From Sulfurimonas sp. RIFCSPLOWO2_12_36_12 (GTDB lineage: Bacteria; Campylobacterota; Campylobacteria; Campylobacterales; Sulfurimonadaceae): 64,000 nt of DNA. Below are positions 34,371-42,878 of this stretch, in pieces. The notes beneath the pieces were generated by a model. The model was not told where the DNA came from. It did not search any database and saw only the letters and a list, made by a program, of their open reading frames with translations. Location: contig MIBZ01000032.1 in assembly GCA_001829675.1 (NCBI GenBank), positions 1 to 64,000 of the forward strand, read 5' to 3'. Each line of letters opens with the position of its first letter. Position 1 is the stretch's first letter. The position numbers and the translations under genes were made by a program.

Positions 34371-36797
34371 ATGGCATCTGTTTTATCCATTTCACAGCTA
34401 TACAATAAGTGCGACTCCTCACTCTTTTCATTTAAAACTACTGATGAGCTTGAGCCGCTAGAGCAACCTTTTGGGCAGAAAAATGCGCTCGAAGCAATCG
34501 ATTTTGCTGCCAATATCAGACAAGACGGATACAACCTATTTGCGATGGGAGCTTCCGGAAGCGGCAAACACTCAACCGTTATGAATTTTTTACAAAAAAA
34601 GGTAAAGGGTCAAAAAGTTCCAAGCGACTGGTGTTATGTCAACAACTTTAAAGATTACAGAAAGCCGATTGCAATTGAGCTGCCCTCAGGGCAGGCAGCC
34701 AAATTTAAAGATGAGATGTACGAACTTATTGAGCTTTTAAAAGAGATTCTGCCGAGTGTGTTTGAGGGTAATACTTATCGCAATGAGTATGATGCCATTA
34801 ACCAAAAGTACATTGACAAGGAAACAGAGATTTTTGACAATCTTCAGGATGAGGCAAGAAGACATGATATATCTATGAATGCTACTTCAAAAAACAGGGT
34901 CACATTTGCGCCCGTTATAAACAAAAAAGCCATAACCGCTACGGAGTATAATGCTATAGGAGGAGAGGAGAAAAAGAAGATTGAGCAGAAAGTCAATGAA
35001 TTTGAAAAAATTGTAAAAGATGGTCTTCATAATGTCAATGAACTAAATAAGGCTCAAAGAAAAGAGTTTAAAGCTCTTGAGCGAAAAATGACGCAGGAGT
35101 CTGTCGAATCCTTAATTGATGAAGTGCGTTTGAAATATAAAGAATCAAAAAAAATAATTGATTATCTTGATGCTCTGCAAGATGATCTAATAAAACATGT
35201 GCAGGATTTCTTGGTGAAGCCGGATGAGATGCCTGTTTTGCCATTTATGAGAGAGCTCTACACCCCCTCTTTTTCACGCTACGGTGTAAATCTGTTTATC
35301 ACACACGATGAAAATGAGACCTCTGCGGTTGTCTATGAAGATAACCCGATTCATCAAAATCTTATCGGCAAAATTGAGCACCTATCTCAAGTCGGCACAC
35401 TGGTAACTGATTTTAGCATGATTAAACCCGGTGCATTGCATAAGGCTAACGGCGGCTATCTTGTTCTTGACGCAAGAAAACTTCTAATGCAGCCATTCGC
35501 ATATGAAGAGCTTAAACGCGTCCTGCGTTCAAAGGAGATAAGAATTGAATCCCTTGCGCAACAGTACTCTTTTATCAGCACCACTTCGCTGGAGCCTGAG
35601 CCGATTCCATTGGATGTTAAGGTTGTATTGATAGGAGAGAGGATTCTATACTATCTTCTACACTACTACGACCCCGATTTTGGAGAGCTTTTTAAAGTGA
35701 CCGCCGATTTTGAAGATGACATGCCGCGAAGCGGTGAGAATATTCACCTTTATGCACAAATGATTGGGACAATTGCCAAAAGAGACGATTTGCTTCCGCT
35801 CACTCCAAATGCCGTAGCCAGAGTTATAGAGCATAGCTCAAGGGAAGTTTCGCACTCTGCTAAATTTTCTACACATCTTAGAACGCTTTCAGATTTGCTA
35901 AAAGAGGCTGATTATTGGGCTAAAAAAGAGAGTCGCTCCGTTATTGACAAGAGCGATATCAACAAAGTGCTCCAGACTCGCATCGAACGCCTTAACCGTA
36001 TCCAGATAAGACTCTATGAACAGATTGGCGAAGGCACAATAATGATTAATCTCACCGGCAGTGTTGTCGGTCAAATCAATGCATTAAGCTACATCTACAT
36101 GGGCGGATACAACTTCGGCATAGCTTCAAAAATCACGGCAAGAACACGCATCGGCAAGGGCGAGATTATAGACATTGAACGCAAAGTCGAACTTAGCGGC
36201 CCGATACACTCAAAAGGAGTTATGATTTTAACCTCATATCTAGGCTCAACATATGCCCAAAATCTCCCGCTTAGTCTATCGGCTTCGCTGGTGTTCGAAC
36301 AATCTTACACCATGGTTGAGGGGGATAGCGCCTCATCTACGGAGCTTTACGCTCTTCTCTCTTCGCTATCTAATATGCCGATAAAACAAAATATAGCCGT
36401 TACAGGTTCGGTAAATCAATTTGGCGAAATTCAGCCTATCGGCGGCGTTAACGAAAAAATTGAAGGTTTTTTTGACATCTGCATGCGCAAAGATTCAAAT
36501 GCTTTTTACGGCGTTATCATTCCGGAGGCAAACATAAAACATCTAATGTTAAAAGCAGAGGTGCTCGAAGCCGTAGAAAAAGGCAGCTTTGAAATCTATG
36601 GGGTTAAAACGATAAACGAAGGAATATCCATATTGACAGGCGTAGAAGCAGGCGAAGCAGACGAAAATGGCAAATTTCCTCCATCTAGCATAAACGCAAT
36701 GGTTGTTGCTCGCCTTGAAGAATTTTCAAAGAAAACAAAAGAGCTTTACCGCAAAAAGAGCGATGATTCTGATGAAGAGAATAAAACAGAAAAATAG
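34371..36797 (+). CDS. Lon-like ATP-dependent protease (AAA_32 / LonB-related)
   Basis: 808-aa ATP-dependent protease of the Lon-related family that lacks the long N-terminal substrate domain of classical Lon. Walker A GASGSGKHS is at 60-68 (K66). A helical insertion fills about 150-290. The proteolytic domain has the Ser-Lys dyad: S653 in EGDSASSTEL and K696 in GGVNEKIEG, with GSVNQFGEIQPIGG between. It lacks membrane segments, so it differs from archaeal LonB. It starts after an AAGGAG site and is followed 35 bp later by a SPOUT methyltransferase. Family is firm; substrates are unknown. Confidence 0.9.
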   Translation: MASVLSISQLYNKCDSSLFSFKTTDELEPLEQPFGQKNALEAIDFAANIRQDGYNLFAMGASGSGKHSTVMNFLQKKVKGQKVPSDWCYVNNFKDYRKPIAIELPSGQAAKFKDEMYELIELLKEILPSVFEGNTYRNEYDAINQKYIDKETEIFDNLQDEARRHDISMNATSKNRVTFAPVINKKAITATEYNAIGGEEKKKIEQKVNEFEKIVKDGLHNVNELNKAQRKEFKALERKMTQESVESLIDEVRLKYKESKKIIDYLDALQDDLIKHVQDFLVKPDEMPVLPFMRELYTPSFSRYGVNLFITHDENETSAVVYEDNPIHQNLIGKIEHLSQVGTLVTDFSMIKPGALHKANGGYLVLDARKLLMQPFAYEELKRVLRSKEIRIESLAQQYSFISTTSLEPEPIPLDVKVVLIGERILYYLLHYYDPDFGELFKVTADFEDDMPRSGENIHLYAQMIGTIAKRDDLLPLTPNAVARVIEHSSREVSHSAKFSTHLRTLSDLLKEADYWAKKESRSVIDKSDINKVLQTRIERLNRIQIRLYEQIGEGTIMINLTGSVVGQINALSYIYMGGYNFGIASKITARTRIGKGEIIDIERKVELSGPIHSKGVMILTSYLGSTYAQNLPLSLSASLVFEQSYTMVEGDSASSTELYALLSSLSNMPIKQNIAVTGSVNQFGEIQPIGGVNEKIEGFFDICMRKDSNAFYGVIIPEANIKHLMLKAEVLEAVEKGSFEIYGVKTINEGISILTGVEAGEADENGKFPPSSINAMVVARLEEFSKKTKELYRKKSDDSDEENKTEK

Positions 36798-36832
36798 TGT
36801 AAAATTCGGCTCATATAAATAAAAGGTAAATT

Positions 36833-37582
36833 TTGGAAGATTCACAAGAGTATAAAAATAAAAAAGCATATTTTGAGAAGATAATAACGCTCTATGGCAG
36901 GAATGTCGTTATAGAAGTTTTACAAGATGACAATATTGAGATACACAAAATTCACATGTCAAACTCAAACAAGCCTGACGGTGCCGTCGAGACTATACTT
37001 AATCTTGCTAAAAAAAGAGGCATTGAGGTAACTTACCACGATAAAAATGCACTTAGCAGAATAAGCAAAAATGCCAAGCAGGACCAAGGCGTGGCGATAG
37101 ACATCATCGCTTCCTCATACCAAAATGCCAATACTATAAAAAATTTAAAAAGCTTCAAACTTCTTGCACTTGATGGCATCCAAAATCCTCAAAACCTCGG
37201 AATGATTATCCGTTCATGTGCCGCCGGATATGTTGATGGGATAATTCTTCCTAAAAAAAGCAGCGCAAAAATCTCTCCGCTTGTAATAAAAGCGAGTGCA
37301 GGAACACTTTTTAAACTTCCGATATACTACTGCAACACACTTGATGAAATTTTAAAAGAGTTGGAGGGTACAAAAATCTACCTTCTCTCTTCACATGCTA
37401 AAAACAGTATCTACGATGTACAAAAAAGTGATAAATCTATATTTGTTCTAGGAAACGAGAGTGAGGGTGTTTCAAAAGAGGTTGAAAAACTTTGTAACGA
37501 CTCGATTACTATTCCGATGAACCGCGGCGTTGAGTCTTTAAATGTCGCTGTTACGGCTTCACTTATCGCTTTTATGAAGTAA
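36833..37582 (+). CDS. TrmH/RlmB-family RNA 2'-O-methyltransferase
   Basis: SPOUT-class enzyme methylating ribose in 23S rRNA or tRNA. 249 aa with a TTG start (36833) after AAAAGGT. The substrate-binding domain (YGRNVVIEVLQDD) is followed by SPOUT motif 1 (LDGIQNPQNLGMIIRSCAA), motif 2 (FVLGNESEGVSKE) and motif 3 (IPMNRGVESLNVAVTASL), which form the knotted SAM site. The size and N-terminal domain suit RlmB (23S G2251 methylation), but TrmH-type paralogues are common, so no symbol is given. The stop abuts the convergent thioredoxin-like gene with no gap. Confidence 0.88.
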   Translation: MEDSQEYKNKKAYFEKIITLYGRNVVIEVLQDDNIEIHKIHMSNSNKPDGAVETILNLAKKRGIEVTYHDKNALSRISKNAKQDQGVAIDIIASSYQNANTIKNLKSFKLLALDGIQNPQNLGMIIRSCAAGYVDGIILPKKSSAKISPLVIKASAGTLFKLPIYYCNTLDEILKELEGTKIYLLSSHAKNSIYDVQKSDKSIFVLGNESEGVSKEVEKLCNDSITIPMNRGVESLNVAVTASLIAFMK

Positions 37583-37903
37583 TTATCTCATCATAATTTC
37601 ATAAGGTCGTTTTATCTCTATCACGACCTCATCAACGCTCATGTGGCGTGATTTTCTCAAAAATTCTTTGCCATCCAAGAAGACTAAAACCGTAGGAATG
37701 GCAAAAACGCTAAAGTAAGCCGCCGACTCCTGCTCAAGTGAAGTATCTATGCTTAGAACTTCAAACTCTTTAAAATTACACTCAATCGCCTCTAAAAGCT
37801 TTGGCTTTAGGGCATGGCAAACATTGCATGTCGGTGCCGAAAAGTAGAGCATCACCGCCAAGTTTTCATCTATTATTTTTTTAATATCTTCTATATTTTG
37901 CAT
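37583..37903 (-). CDS. Thioredoxin-fold protein with CNVC motif
   Basis: 106-aa cytoplasmic thioredoxin-like protein. The active-site region reads FSAPTCNVCHALKPKL: a CxxC with Asn-Val between the cysteines instead of Gly-Pro, so its redox potential should differ from thioredoxin. The cis-proline region is AIPTVLVFLDG, as in thioredoxins. No signal peptide or membrane segment. It is probably a thiol-disulphide oxidoreductase of the thioredoxin family 2 group; partner unknown. Convergent with, and touching, the methyltransferase gene. Confidence 0.85.
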   Translation of the reverse strand: MQNIEDIKKIIDENLAVMLYFSAPTCNVCHALKPKLLEAIECNFKEFEVLSIDTSLEQESAAYFSVFAIPTVLVFLDGKEFLRKSRHMSVDEVVIEIKRPYEIMMR

Positions 37904-37920
37904 ATTTCCTCGTTAATATT

Positions 37921-38025
37921 TTTTTATAACCATGCGAAGCGAACGATTCTGCAACCGTAGGGTCAAAGCCATGTCTTTGGGGTACCCACGGTGAAGCCTT
38001 AGTGAGCGAGTATGAGTTATAAAAA
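37921..38025. repeat. 105-bp MITE-like element with 10-bp terminal inverted repeats
   Basis: TTTTTATAAC (37921-37930) and GTTATAAAAA (38016-38025) are perfect inverted ends. Inside is a stem-loop: ACCGT, GGGT and CAAAG (37954-37968) pair with CTTTG (37975-37979), ACCC (37984-37987) and ACGGT (37988-37992). The interior is clearly more GC-rich than flanking intergenic DNA. There is no coding frame of note and no clear target duplication. It fills most of the gap between the thioredoxin-like gene and the AEC transporter. Confidence 0.6.
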
Positions 38026-38062
38026 GATTTGCCACATTGATGCGAAATTATACACTATCTGT

Positions 38063-38068
38063 TATAAT
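38063..38068 (+). promoter_or_regulatory. -10 box immediately before the AEC transporter ATG
   Basis: TATAAT (in CTGTTATAATCCC) ends 6 bp before the ATG at 38075, implying a leaderless or nearly leaderless transcript; no Shine-Dalgarno sequence is present. Confidence 0.4.
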
Positions 38069-38074
38069 CCCTTT

Positions 38075-38983
38075 ATGAGTTCAATAATATTTTCAATTTT
38101 GGCTATTTATATCTTTATTGTTATGGGCTTTATAGCGAAGATGAGCTTTAAAGAGGCTATTGATGACAAAACTATAACACTTATAAATGTCTATTTTCTG
38201 CAGGTTTTTTTAACATTTTGGGGTCTTCTGATTCGCCCTATCGACTCTACCCTCTTTTTTGCACCTTCAATCTATCTATTTATAACTATTTTGGTTTTGA
38301 CTCTCTCTGCAGTTGTAGCAAAAAAACTTTTTTTGGACCAAAAAGAGTACTCCATCGCAACCGTAGCGGCAATTATCGGAAATACCGGAAACTTGGGAAT
38401 ACCGCTAAACATCGCCATTTTTGGAGAAGAGTCCATTCCTTACACAACCGTTATAAATCTTATGAATGTGTTTGTGGTTTACACGGTTGGGGTTTACTAC
38501 TACTCAAGAGGGAGTTTTGATGCAAAGACATCACTTAAAAACATAATCAAACTCCCTATTCTCTGGGCAGCAAGTGTCGCCATACTTTTAAGTCTCAATG
38601 ATTACAAACCAAGCGAAGAGATAATGAAAATGCTTATGATGGGCGCTTACGCCTCAATGGTCATGCAGCTATTTTTGTTTGGAATCTATCTTTATGGCAC
38701 AAAGATAAACGAAATAAGCAGGAGACTGACTATCTGGGTAATGGGCATGAAGTTTATTTTCATACCAAGTGCCGCTTTTTTGGTTCTTTACAATATAGAA
38801 CTGGACGCGACGATAAAAGGGATAATTTTTATAGAACTTTTGGTTCCTCTAGCGATTGCAAATGTAAATCTTGCTTCACTTTACGACTCTAATCCAAGAG
38901 TTGTAACGGCACTTGTATTTATCTCTTCAGTTGTTTTTCTAGGTGCGATTTTTGTCGGGGTTAAGGTTTTGAGATATTTATGA
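38075..38983 (+). CDS. AEC family (auxin-efflux-carrier type) transporter
   Basis: 302-aa integral membrane protein starting at the ATG 38075 (MSSIIFSILAIYIFIVMGFIAK); a longer frame from 38012 runs back into the repeat element and is unlikely. About ten hydrophobic helices. The segment AAIIGNTGNLGIPLNIAIFGE in the middle is the characteristic AEC crossover motif with N, G and P residues. Family members export organic anions such as malate or malonate, or amino-acid derivatives; the substrate cannot be predicted. The stop overlaps the start of the next gene by 4 bp (ATGA), so the two form an operon. Confidence 0.88.
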   Translation: MSSIIFSILAIYIFIVMGFIAKMSFKEAIDDKTITLINVYFLQVFLTFWGLLIRPIDSTLFFAPSIYLFITILVLTLSAVVAKKLFLDQKEYSIATVAAIIGNTGNLGIPLNIAIFGEESIPYTTVINLMNVFVVYTVGVYYYSRGSFDAKTSLKNIIKLPILWAASVAILLSLNDYKPSEEIMKMLMMGAYASMVMQLFLFGIYLYGTKINEISRRLTIWVMGMKFIFIPSAAFLVLYNIELDATIKGIIFIELLVPLAIANVNLASLYDSNPRVVTALVFISSVVFLGAIFVGVKVLRYL

Positions 38984-39651
38984 GCAAAATATATAACATC
39001 TACAAAATATTGTATGAAGCTCACGGTCCTCAAGGGTGGTGGCCGATTACCGGCTATGGATACCATAAATCAGAGTACAACTTTCCAAGAAACGGCGATG
39101 AGATTTTTGAGGTTTGTTTAGGCTCAATCCTCACCCAAAACACGACATTTACATCGGTGGTTAAGTCGCTAAATAATTTACATGTTAAAAATGCCTTGAA
39201 TGTCAATGCAATAGAGTCGATGGATATAGCGGAGCTAAAAGAGGCAATCAAACCATCAGGCTACTTCAACCAAAAAGCAAGATATATTTTGGAGTTTATA
39301 AAATTTCATAGAAGTTTAAACGGTGCAACTCCGACAAGAGAAGCGCTTTTAAATGTAGTCGGGATTGGAGAAGAAACGGTGGACTCAATTCTTTTATACG
39401 GCTACAACCAACCGCAATTTAAAGTGGACGCATACACAAAAAGGATGTTGGCAGAGTTAGGTTTTATAGAGGAGAGAGCCAAATACGGCGATATAAAAGC
39501 TTTGATGGAGAGCTCTTTAAAAGAGTGCATAAAAGATGAGAAAGAGCTGCTTATCATTTACCAAGAGTTTCACGCTCTCATCGTAAAGCACGGCAAAAAA
39601 TTCTACTCGAAAAAACCGTACGGTGTCGGATGTTTTTTGAAAAATGTTTGA
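38980..39651 (+). CDS. HhH-GPD DNA glycosylase, MagIII-like
   Basis: 223-aa base-excision repair glycosylase of the endonuclease III superfamily. The helix-hairpin-helix NVVGIGEETVDSILLY and the GPD-loop aspartate in FKVDAYTKR are present. The C-terminus (HALIVKHGKKFYSKKP) lacks the four cysteines of the iron-sulphur cluster found in Nth. This matches H. pylori MagIII, a 3-methyladenine glycosylase of similar size that also lacks the cluster. The N-terminal YNIYKILYEAHGPQGWWP is typical of that branch. ATGA overlap with the transporter suggests coupled translation rather than shared function. Confidence 0.88.
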   Translation: MSKIYNIYKILYEAHGPQGWWPITGYGYHKSEYNFPRNGDEIFEVCLGSILTQNTTFTSVVKSLNNLHVKNALNVNAIESMDIAELKEAIKPSGYFNQKARYILEFIKFHRSLNGATPTREALLNVVGIGEETVDSILLYGYNQPQFKVDAYTKRMLAELGFIEERAKYGDIKALMESSLKECIKDEKELLIIYQEFHALIVKHGKKFYSKKPYGVGCFLKNV

Positions 39652-39661
39652 TTTGTTAAAA

Positions 39662-39916
39662 CTACTTTTTCTTGCACTCGCCAGCCATAATACCGGCTCT
39701 GTTTTTCTCTAAAAATTTATCGCCAAAACCCTTAACCTCTTTTAGCTCTTGGATATTTTTAAAACAGTTGTTCTTTTTTCTATACTCTAAAATTGCATCC
39801 GCTTTTGCTTCACCTACACCGTTAATAGCCATTAGCTCTTTTTTATCTGCTTTGTTAATATCTACCGCTCCAAAACACAGAGCAGCCCCAATAATCAGTA
39901 GTGACAGTAACTTCAT
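39662..39916 (-). CDS. ComEA-type helix-hairpin-helix periplasmic DNA-binding protein
   Basis: 84 aa from the ATG at 39916 (MKLLSLLIIGAALCFGA signal peptide). The mature part is a tandem helix-hairpin-helix: VDINKADKKELMAINGVGEAKADAI and the second hairpin IQELKEVKGFGDKFLEKN. This is the ComEA/HhH-3 fold that binds double-stranded DNA in the periplasm during natural transformation. A single domain without a long linker is normal for Gram-negative ComEA. No other competence gene is adjacent, but two pseudopilin genes occur at about 6 kb. Convergent with the glycosylase gene. Confidence 0.87.
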   Translation of the reverse strand: MKLLSLLIIGAALCFGAVDINKADKKELMAINGVGEAKADAILEYRKKNNCFKNIQELKEVKGFGDKFLEKNRAGIMAGECKKK

Positions 39917-39922
39917 CTCCAA

Positions 39923-40231
39923 CTCCTTTTAACAAAAGATGTTAGATTTTACTGATTTTGAGATAAAAATAACATTAAATTATGTTTAATTTAATAAAAT
40001 AGTTTATTTTTGTAAAAAACAAAACTACGCTTATGTAATTTACATATACAAACAGATGAGCAGGAGCTTTTTCGCTTTGATATCGAGTATGCGACTGAGT
40101 ACAATATGCGTTACTCAAAAGATGCGAGAGAGATTTTGGAGTTGCTTCAGTACGCGCCAAAACCTATGGTTGAGCATATAAAAAACGCTTTGAGAAGATG
40201 TAAAAAAAGTTATGAAGACGGCGTGAAAGAG
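39923..40231. other. 309-bp stretch without an intact gene: gene remnant
   Basis: The first 110 bp are AT-rich and hold the ribosome-binding site of the ComEA-like gene. From 40051 to 40237 the plus strand is open and clearly gene-like in codon use but lacks a start (see the remnant entry). Nothing else is seen. Confidence 0.6.
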
Positions 40232-40237
40232 CTATAA
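40051..40237 (+). pseudogene. 3' remnant of an unidentified gene
   Basis: The frame reads DEQELFRFDIEYATEY, then NMRYSKDAREILELLQYAP, then KPMVEHIKNALRRCKK, SYEDGVKEL and a stop at 40235-40237. GC-richer codon use and a good amphipathic helical pattern mark it as former coding sequence. Upstream there is only an AT-rich tract with an in-frame TAA about 13 codons before and no ATG, GTG or TTG with a ribosome-binding site. An ATG at 40106 would give 43 aa but has no Shine-Dalgarno sequence. It is probably the C-terminal 60 residues of a deleted gene whose 5' part was lost. I do not recognise the family. It overlaps the end of the convergent hepT by 6 bp. Confidence 0.5.
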
Positions 40238-40588
40238 GCTCAAAATTGTTTGAGCACTATTTTTTATGATTGGCAGTCTTTTTTCTATGACATCCTCAAC
40301 TATGTAAAGGTCAACTCCCTCATAGTCATGAGCGATAAAGTTTCTTAAATCATAGCTGCCTTTGATATCTTGCTTTTCGAAGTGAGAGAGTATTTCCAAT
40401 TCACCATTATGTAAAAGTTTATCGAACTGCTCAGCAATAGAAGTCAAATGCATCATAATAGAGGCTCGAGCATTTTGTTCATCTTCAAGCGCTTTTGAAA
40501 CTGAGCCATATTTTTCAACAATGCTCTCAATAAAGCTGATTTTTTTTTGAATAACTTTAACTCTATCTACGGCTCTAGCACTAAACAT
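40232..40588 (-). CDS. HepT-like HEPN ribonuclease toxin
   Basis: 118-aa all-helical HEPN protein. The catalytic motif RNFIAHDY (R82-x4-H87-x-Y89) is the RX4HXY signature of HepT toxins, which cleave tRNA or mRNA. The tyrosine is the residue that the partner MntA modifies by AMPylation in studied type VII toxin-antitoxin systems. It overlaps the upstream MNT gene by 8 bp in the usual antitoxin-first order. The toxin appears intact. Family (DUF86) members can also be simple nucleotide-binding partners, so toxicity is inferred. Confidence 0.87.
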   Translation of the reverse strand: MFSARAVDRVKVIQKKISFIESIVEKYGSVSKALEDEQNARASIMMHLTSIAEQFDKLLHNGELEILSHFEKQDIKGSYDLRNFIAHDYEGVDLYIVEDVIEKRLPIIKNSAQTILSL

Positions 40589-40895
40589 GTATCAAATCTT
40601 TTAAAATATCATTTTTCATAGCTGAATTACTATCTAAATCAAAAATATCAACATTACGATTAAATTTTTTAATAAGAAGATTTTTCAAGATGTCAACATC
40701 ATTAAAATAATCATATGCGCTTCTGTTTTTTAAATAATTTTCATCTTTTTTTATTGCTACATCTATATCGCTATAAATATTATCTTCATCACGCGCAAAA
40801 CTACCGAAAAATCCGACAACATCTATCTGCTTTTGAGTCAATAGTGGTTTTAACTCTTTTAAATAGTTAAAAATATTGTTTTTATTTGCTCTCAT
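40581..40895 (-). CDS. MntA-like minimal nucleotidyltransferase antitoxin
   Basis: 104-aa nucleotidyltransferase. The fold signature GFFGSFARDEDNIYSDIDVAI (GSFAR 31-35, SDID 42-45) supplies the Gly-Ser and two aspartates that bind metal and ATP; a third acidic residue lies in VDIFDLD. In characterised systems MntA transfers AMP to the HepT tyrosine and neutralises it. It is directly upstream of, and overlapping, hepT. A TGCTATAAT extended -10 lies between it and tkt. Confidence 0.87.
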   Translation of the reverse strand: MRANKNNIFNYLKELKPLLTQKQIDVVGFFGSFARDEDNIYSDIDVAIKKDENYLKNRSAYDYFNDVDILKNLLIKKFNRNVDIFDLDSNSAMKNDILKDLIHV

Positions 40896-40917
40896 CTTTT
40901 CTCACTTTATTGCAAAG

Positions 40918-40923
40918 ATTATA
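40918..40923 (-). promoter_or_regulatory. Extended -10 promoter of the MNT/HEPN pair
   Basis: On the minus strand TGTGCTATAATC provides TGC-TATAAT 23 bp before the mntA-like ATG, squeezed in right after the tkt stop codon. Confidence 0.5.
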
Positions 40924-40935
40924 GCACAAATAAAA

Positions 40936-42855
40936 CTAAATAATTTTTGCCAAGATACTCTCAACAGAGAAACCAAACTTAGCAAAAAGCTTATCCGCAG
41001 GAGCTGAAGCACCGAATGTGTCCATGCCGATTACTTCATCTGCAAATCTGTACCACTCTAAGCCTCTTGCCGCTTCAATAGCCACTTTTTTAGTGTCCGG
41101 CTTAATTATTGAGTCGATGTACGCTTTGTCTTGTTCAATTAAGAGGTCATAGCATGGAACTGAAACAACATTTACATCTATACCTTTTTCGTTTAACGCC
41201 TCTTTCGTTTTAAGTGCCAATTCTACTTCAGAGCCGCTTGCCATAAGAGTTATCGTCGCATTATTATCACTCGCGAGCAAATATCCGCCTTGAGCCGCAC
41301 TTCCTTTAATCGGAGTCGGAAGAACCGAGAGGTTTTGTCTTGAGCAGACAAAAGCAGACGGAGATTTCTTCATGTCAAGTGCTGTTTTCCACGCCTCAAC
41401 ATTTTCTGCTCCATCCGCAGGTCTCCAAACGTAAAAGTTTGGCAGTGCGCGAAACTGACTTAAATGCTCAATCGGCTGATGCGTAGGACCGTCTTCGCCG
41501 ACACCTATACTGTCATGCGTCCAGATAAAGAATTGCTGGATTCCTGTAAGAGCAGCGATGCGAGCAGCAGGTTTTAGATAATCTGAAAAGACGAAAAACG
41601 TTGCAGAGAACGGCATAAGCGGTCCATAAAGAGCGATTGCATTAGTAATTGAAGCCATTGCATGTTCGCGGATACCGAAGTAGATATTTCTGCCTTTTGG
41701 ATAAACGCCCATATCTACAAGTTCAGTTTTGTTTGAAGGGCTAAGGTCTGCGCTTCCGCCTAAAAAGCAAGGGAGTGCTTTTGCAATAGCGTTTAAAATT
41801 TTTCCATTTGTGTTTCTGGTTGCATCTGCTTTGTCAAAAGCCGGCCACTGTATGCGAGAAAAATCAGGATTTTGAAGTGCTGCAAGAGCTTCGTTTTGCT
41901 CCATCAGCGGAAGAGTTTTAAGGCTGTGAATCCACTCTCGCTCTAGCAAATCACCCTTTTCTACCGCGCATCTAAAACGAACAAGAACATCATCATCTAC
42001 ATGAAAGCTTTTTGTCGCATCAAAACCAGCCGCTTTTTTTGCTTCCGTGATTACATCGCCGCCAAGAGGAGCACCGTGTGAGTGGTGAGAGCCCTCAAGC
42101 TTGCCTGCACCTTTTGCGATTGTTGTGTTTGCTATGATAATTGTAGGTTTTGTGTTGCTTTTTGCTTCTGTTATTACACTGTCTATCTCATCAAAGTTGT
42201 GTCCGTCACACTCCAAAACATCCCAGCCCTGTGAGATGAATCTGCCGCGGATATTTTCACTTATACTCAAACTTGTTGAACCCTCAATAGTGATACGGTT
42301 TGAATCATAGATAAGAATAAGGTTATCTAGTTTGTTGTGTCCCGCGATTGAACAAGCTTCATAACTGACACCCTCTTCCAAATCTCCATCGCCACACAGA
42401 CAATAAACATTGTGATCTATGACTTTTGCCGTCTCTGAGTTTACCTGCGCGCCCATAAACTTTGAAGCCATTGCAAAACCGACTGCATTTGCAACGCCCT
42501 GCCCAAGCGGACCTGTTGTTATCTCAATGCCTGCCGTGTGTCCAAACTCTGGATGTCCCGGAGTTTTTGAGTCTAACTGTCGAAAATTTTTCAAATCCTC
42601 AATTGTTAAATCATATCCCCAAAGGTAGTAGAGCGAGTAGATGAGCCCAGTTGCATGCCCGCCTGAGAAAACCAATCTATCACGGTTTAGCCAAGATGGA
42701 TTTTTAGGATTGTGATTTAAGTGTTCGCTTAAAACAACTGCTATGTCTGCAAGACCCATCGGTGCGCCAGGATGTCCTGAATTTGCAGCCTGAACCATAT
42801 CAGCTGCCAAAAATCTTATACTGTTTGCCATTTTTTGGCGCATCACATTACTCAT
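40936..42855 (-). CDS. tkt: Transketolase
   Basis: Thiamine-diphosphate enzyme exchanging two-carbon units in the pentose-phosphate pathway and, in autotrophs or for pentose supply, sugar interconversion. 639 aa, full length. N-terminal NSGHPGAPMGLADIA, the ThDP/metal motif GDGDLEEGVSYEA, the pyrimidine-domain region SADLSPSNKTEL and GIREHAMASI, and THDSIGVGEDGPTHQP are all present. It follows ispA by 23 bp and belongs to the ybaB / PDZ protein / ispA / tkt block also found in Campylobacter, but here with inverted gene order relative to position. Confidence 0.97.
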   Translation of the reverse strand: MSNVMRQKMANSIRFLAADMVQAANSGHPGAPMGLADIAVVLSEHLNHNPKNPSWLNRDRLVFSGGHATGLIYSLYYLWGYDLTIEDLKNFRQLDSKTPGHPEFGHTAGIEITTGPLGQGVANAVGFAMASKFMGAQVNSETAKVIDHNVYCLCGDGDLEEGVSYEACSIAGHNKLDNLILIYDSNRITIEGSTSLSISENIRGRFISQGWDVLECDGHNFDEIDSVITEAKSNTKPTIIIANTTIAKGAGKLEGSHHSHGAPLGGDVITEAKKAAGFDATKSFHVDDDVLVRFRCAVEKGDLLEREWIHSLKTLPLMEQNEALAALQNPDFSRIQWPAFDKADATRNTNGKILNAIAKALPCFLGGSADLSPSNKTELVDMGVYPKGRNIYFGIREHAMASITNAIALYGPLMPFSATFFVFSDYLKPAARIAALTGIQQFFIWTHDSIGVGEDGPTHQPIEHLSQFRALPNFYVWRPADGAENVEAWKTALDMKKSPSAFVCSRQNLSVLPTPIKGSAAQGGYLLASDNNATITLMASGSEVELALKTKEALNEKGIDVNVVSVPCYDLLIEQDKAYIDSIIKPDTKKVAIEAARGLEWYRFADEVIGMDTFGASAPADKLFAKFGFSVESILAKII

Positions 42856-42878
42856 CTTGTTTATTACCTTTGTCTGTT

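Noticed and set aside
37921-38074. Start of the AEC transporter at 38012 giving a longer protein
   Set aside because: The first 21 codons overlap the inverted-repeat element and are hydrophilic; the ATG at 38075 begins with a normal first membrane helix.
40106-40237. 43-aa small protein gene
   Set aside because: No ribosome-binding site, and coding character continues upstream of the ATG, so it is better explained as the tail of a truncated gene.
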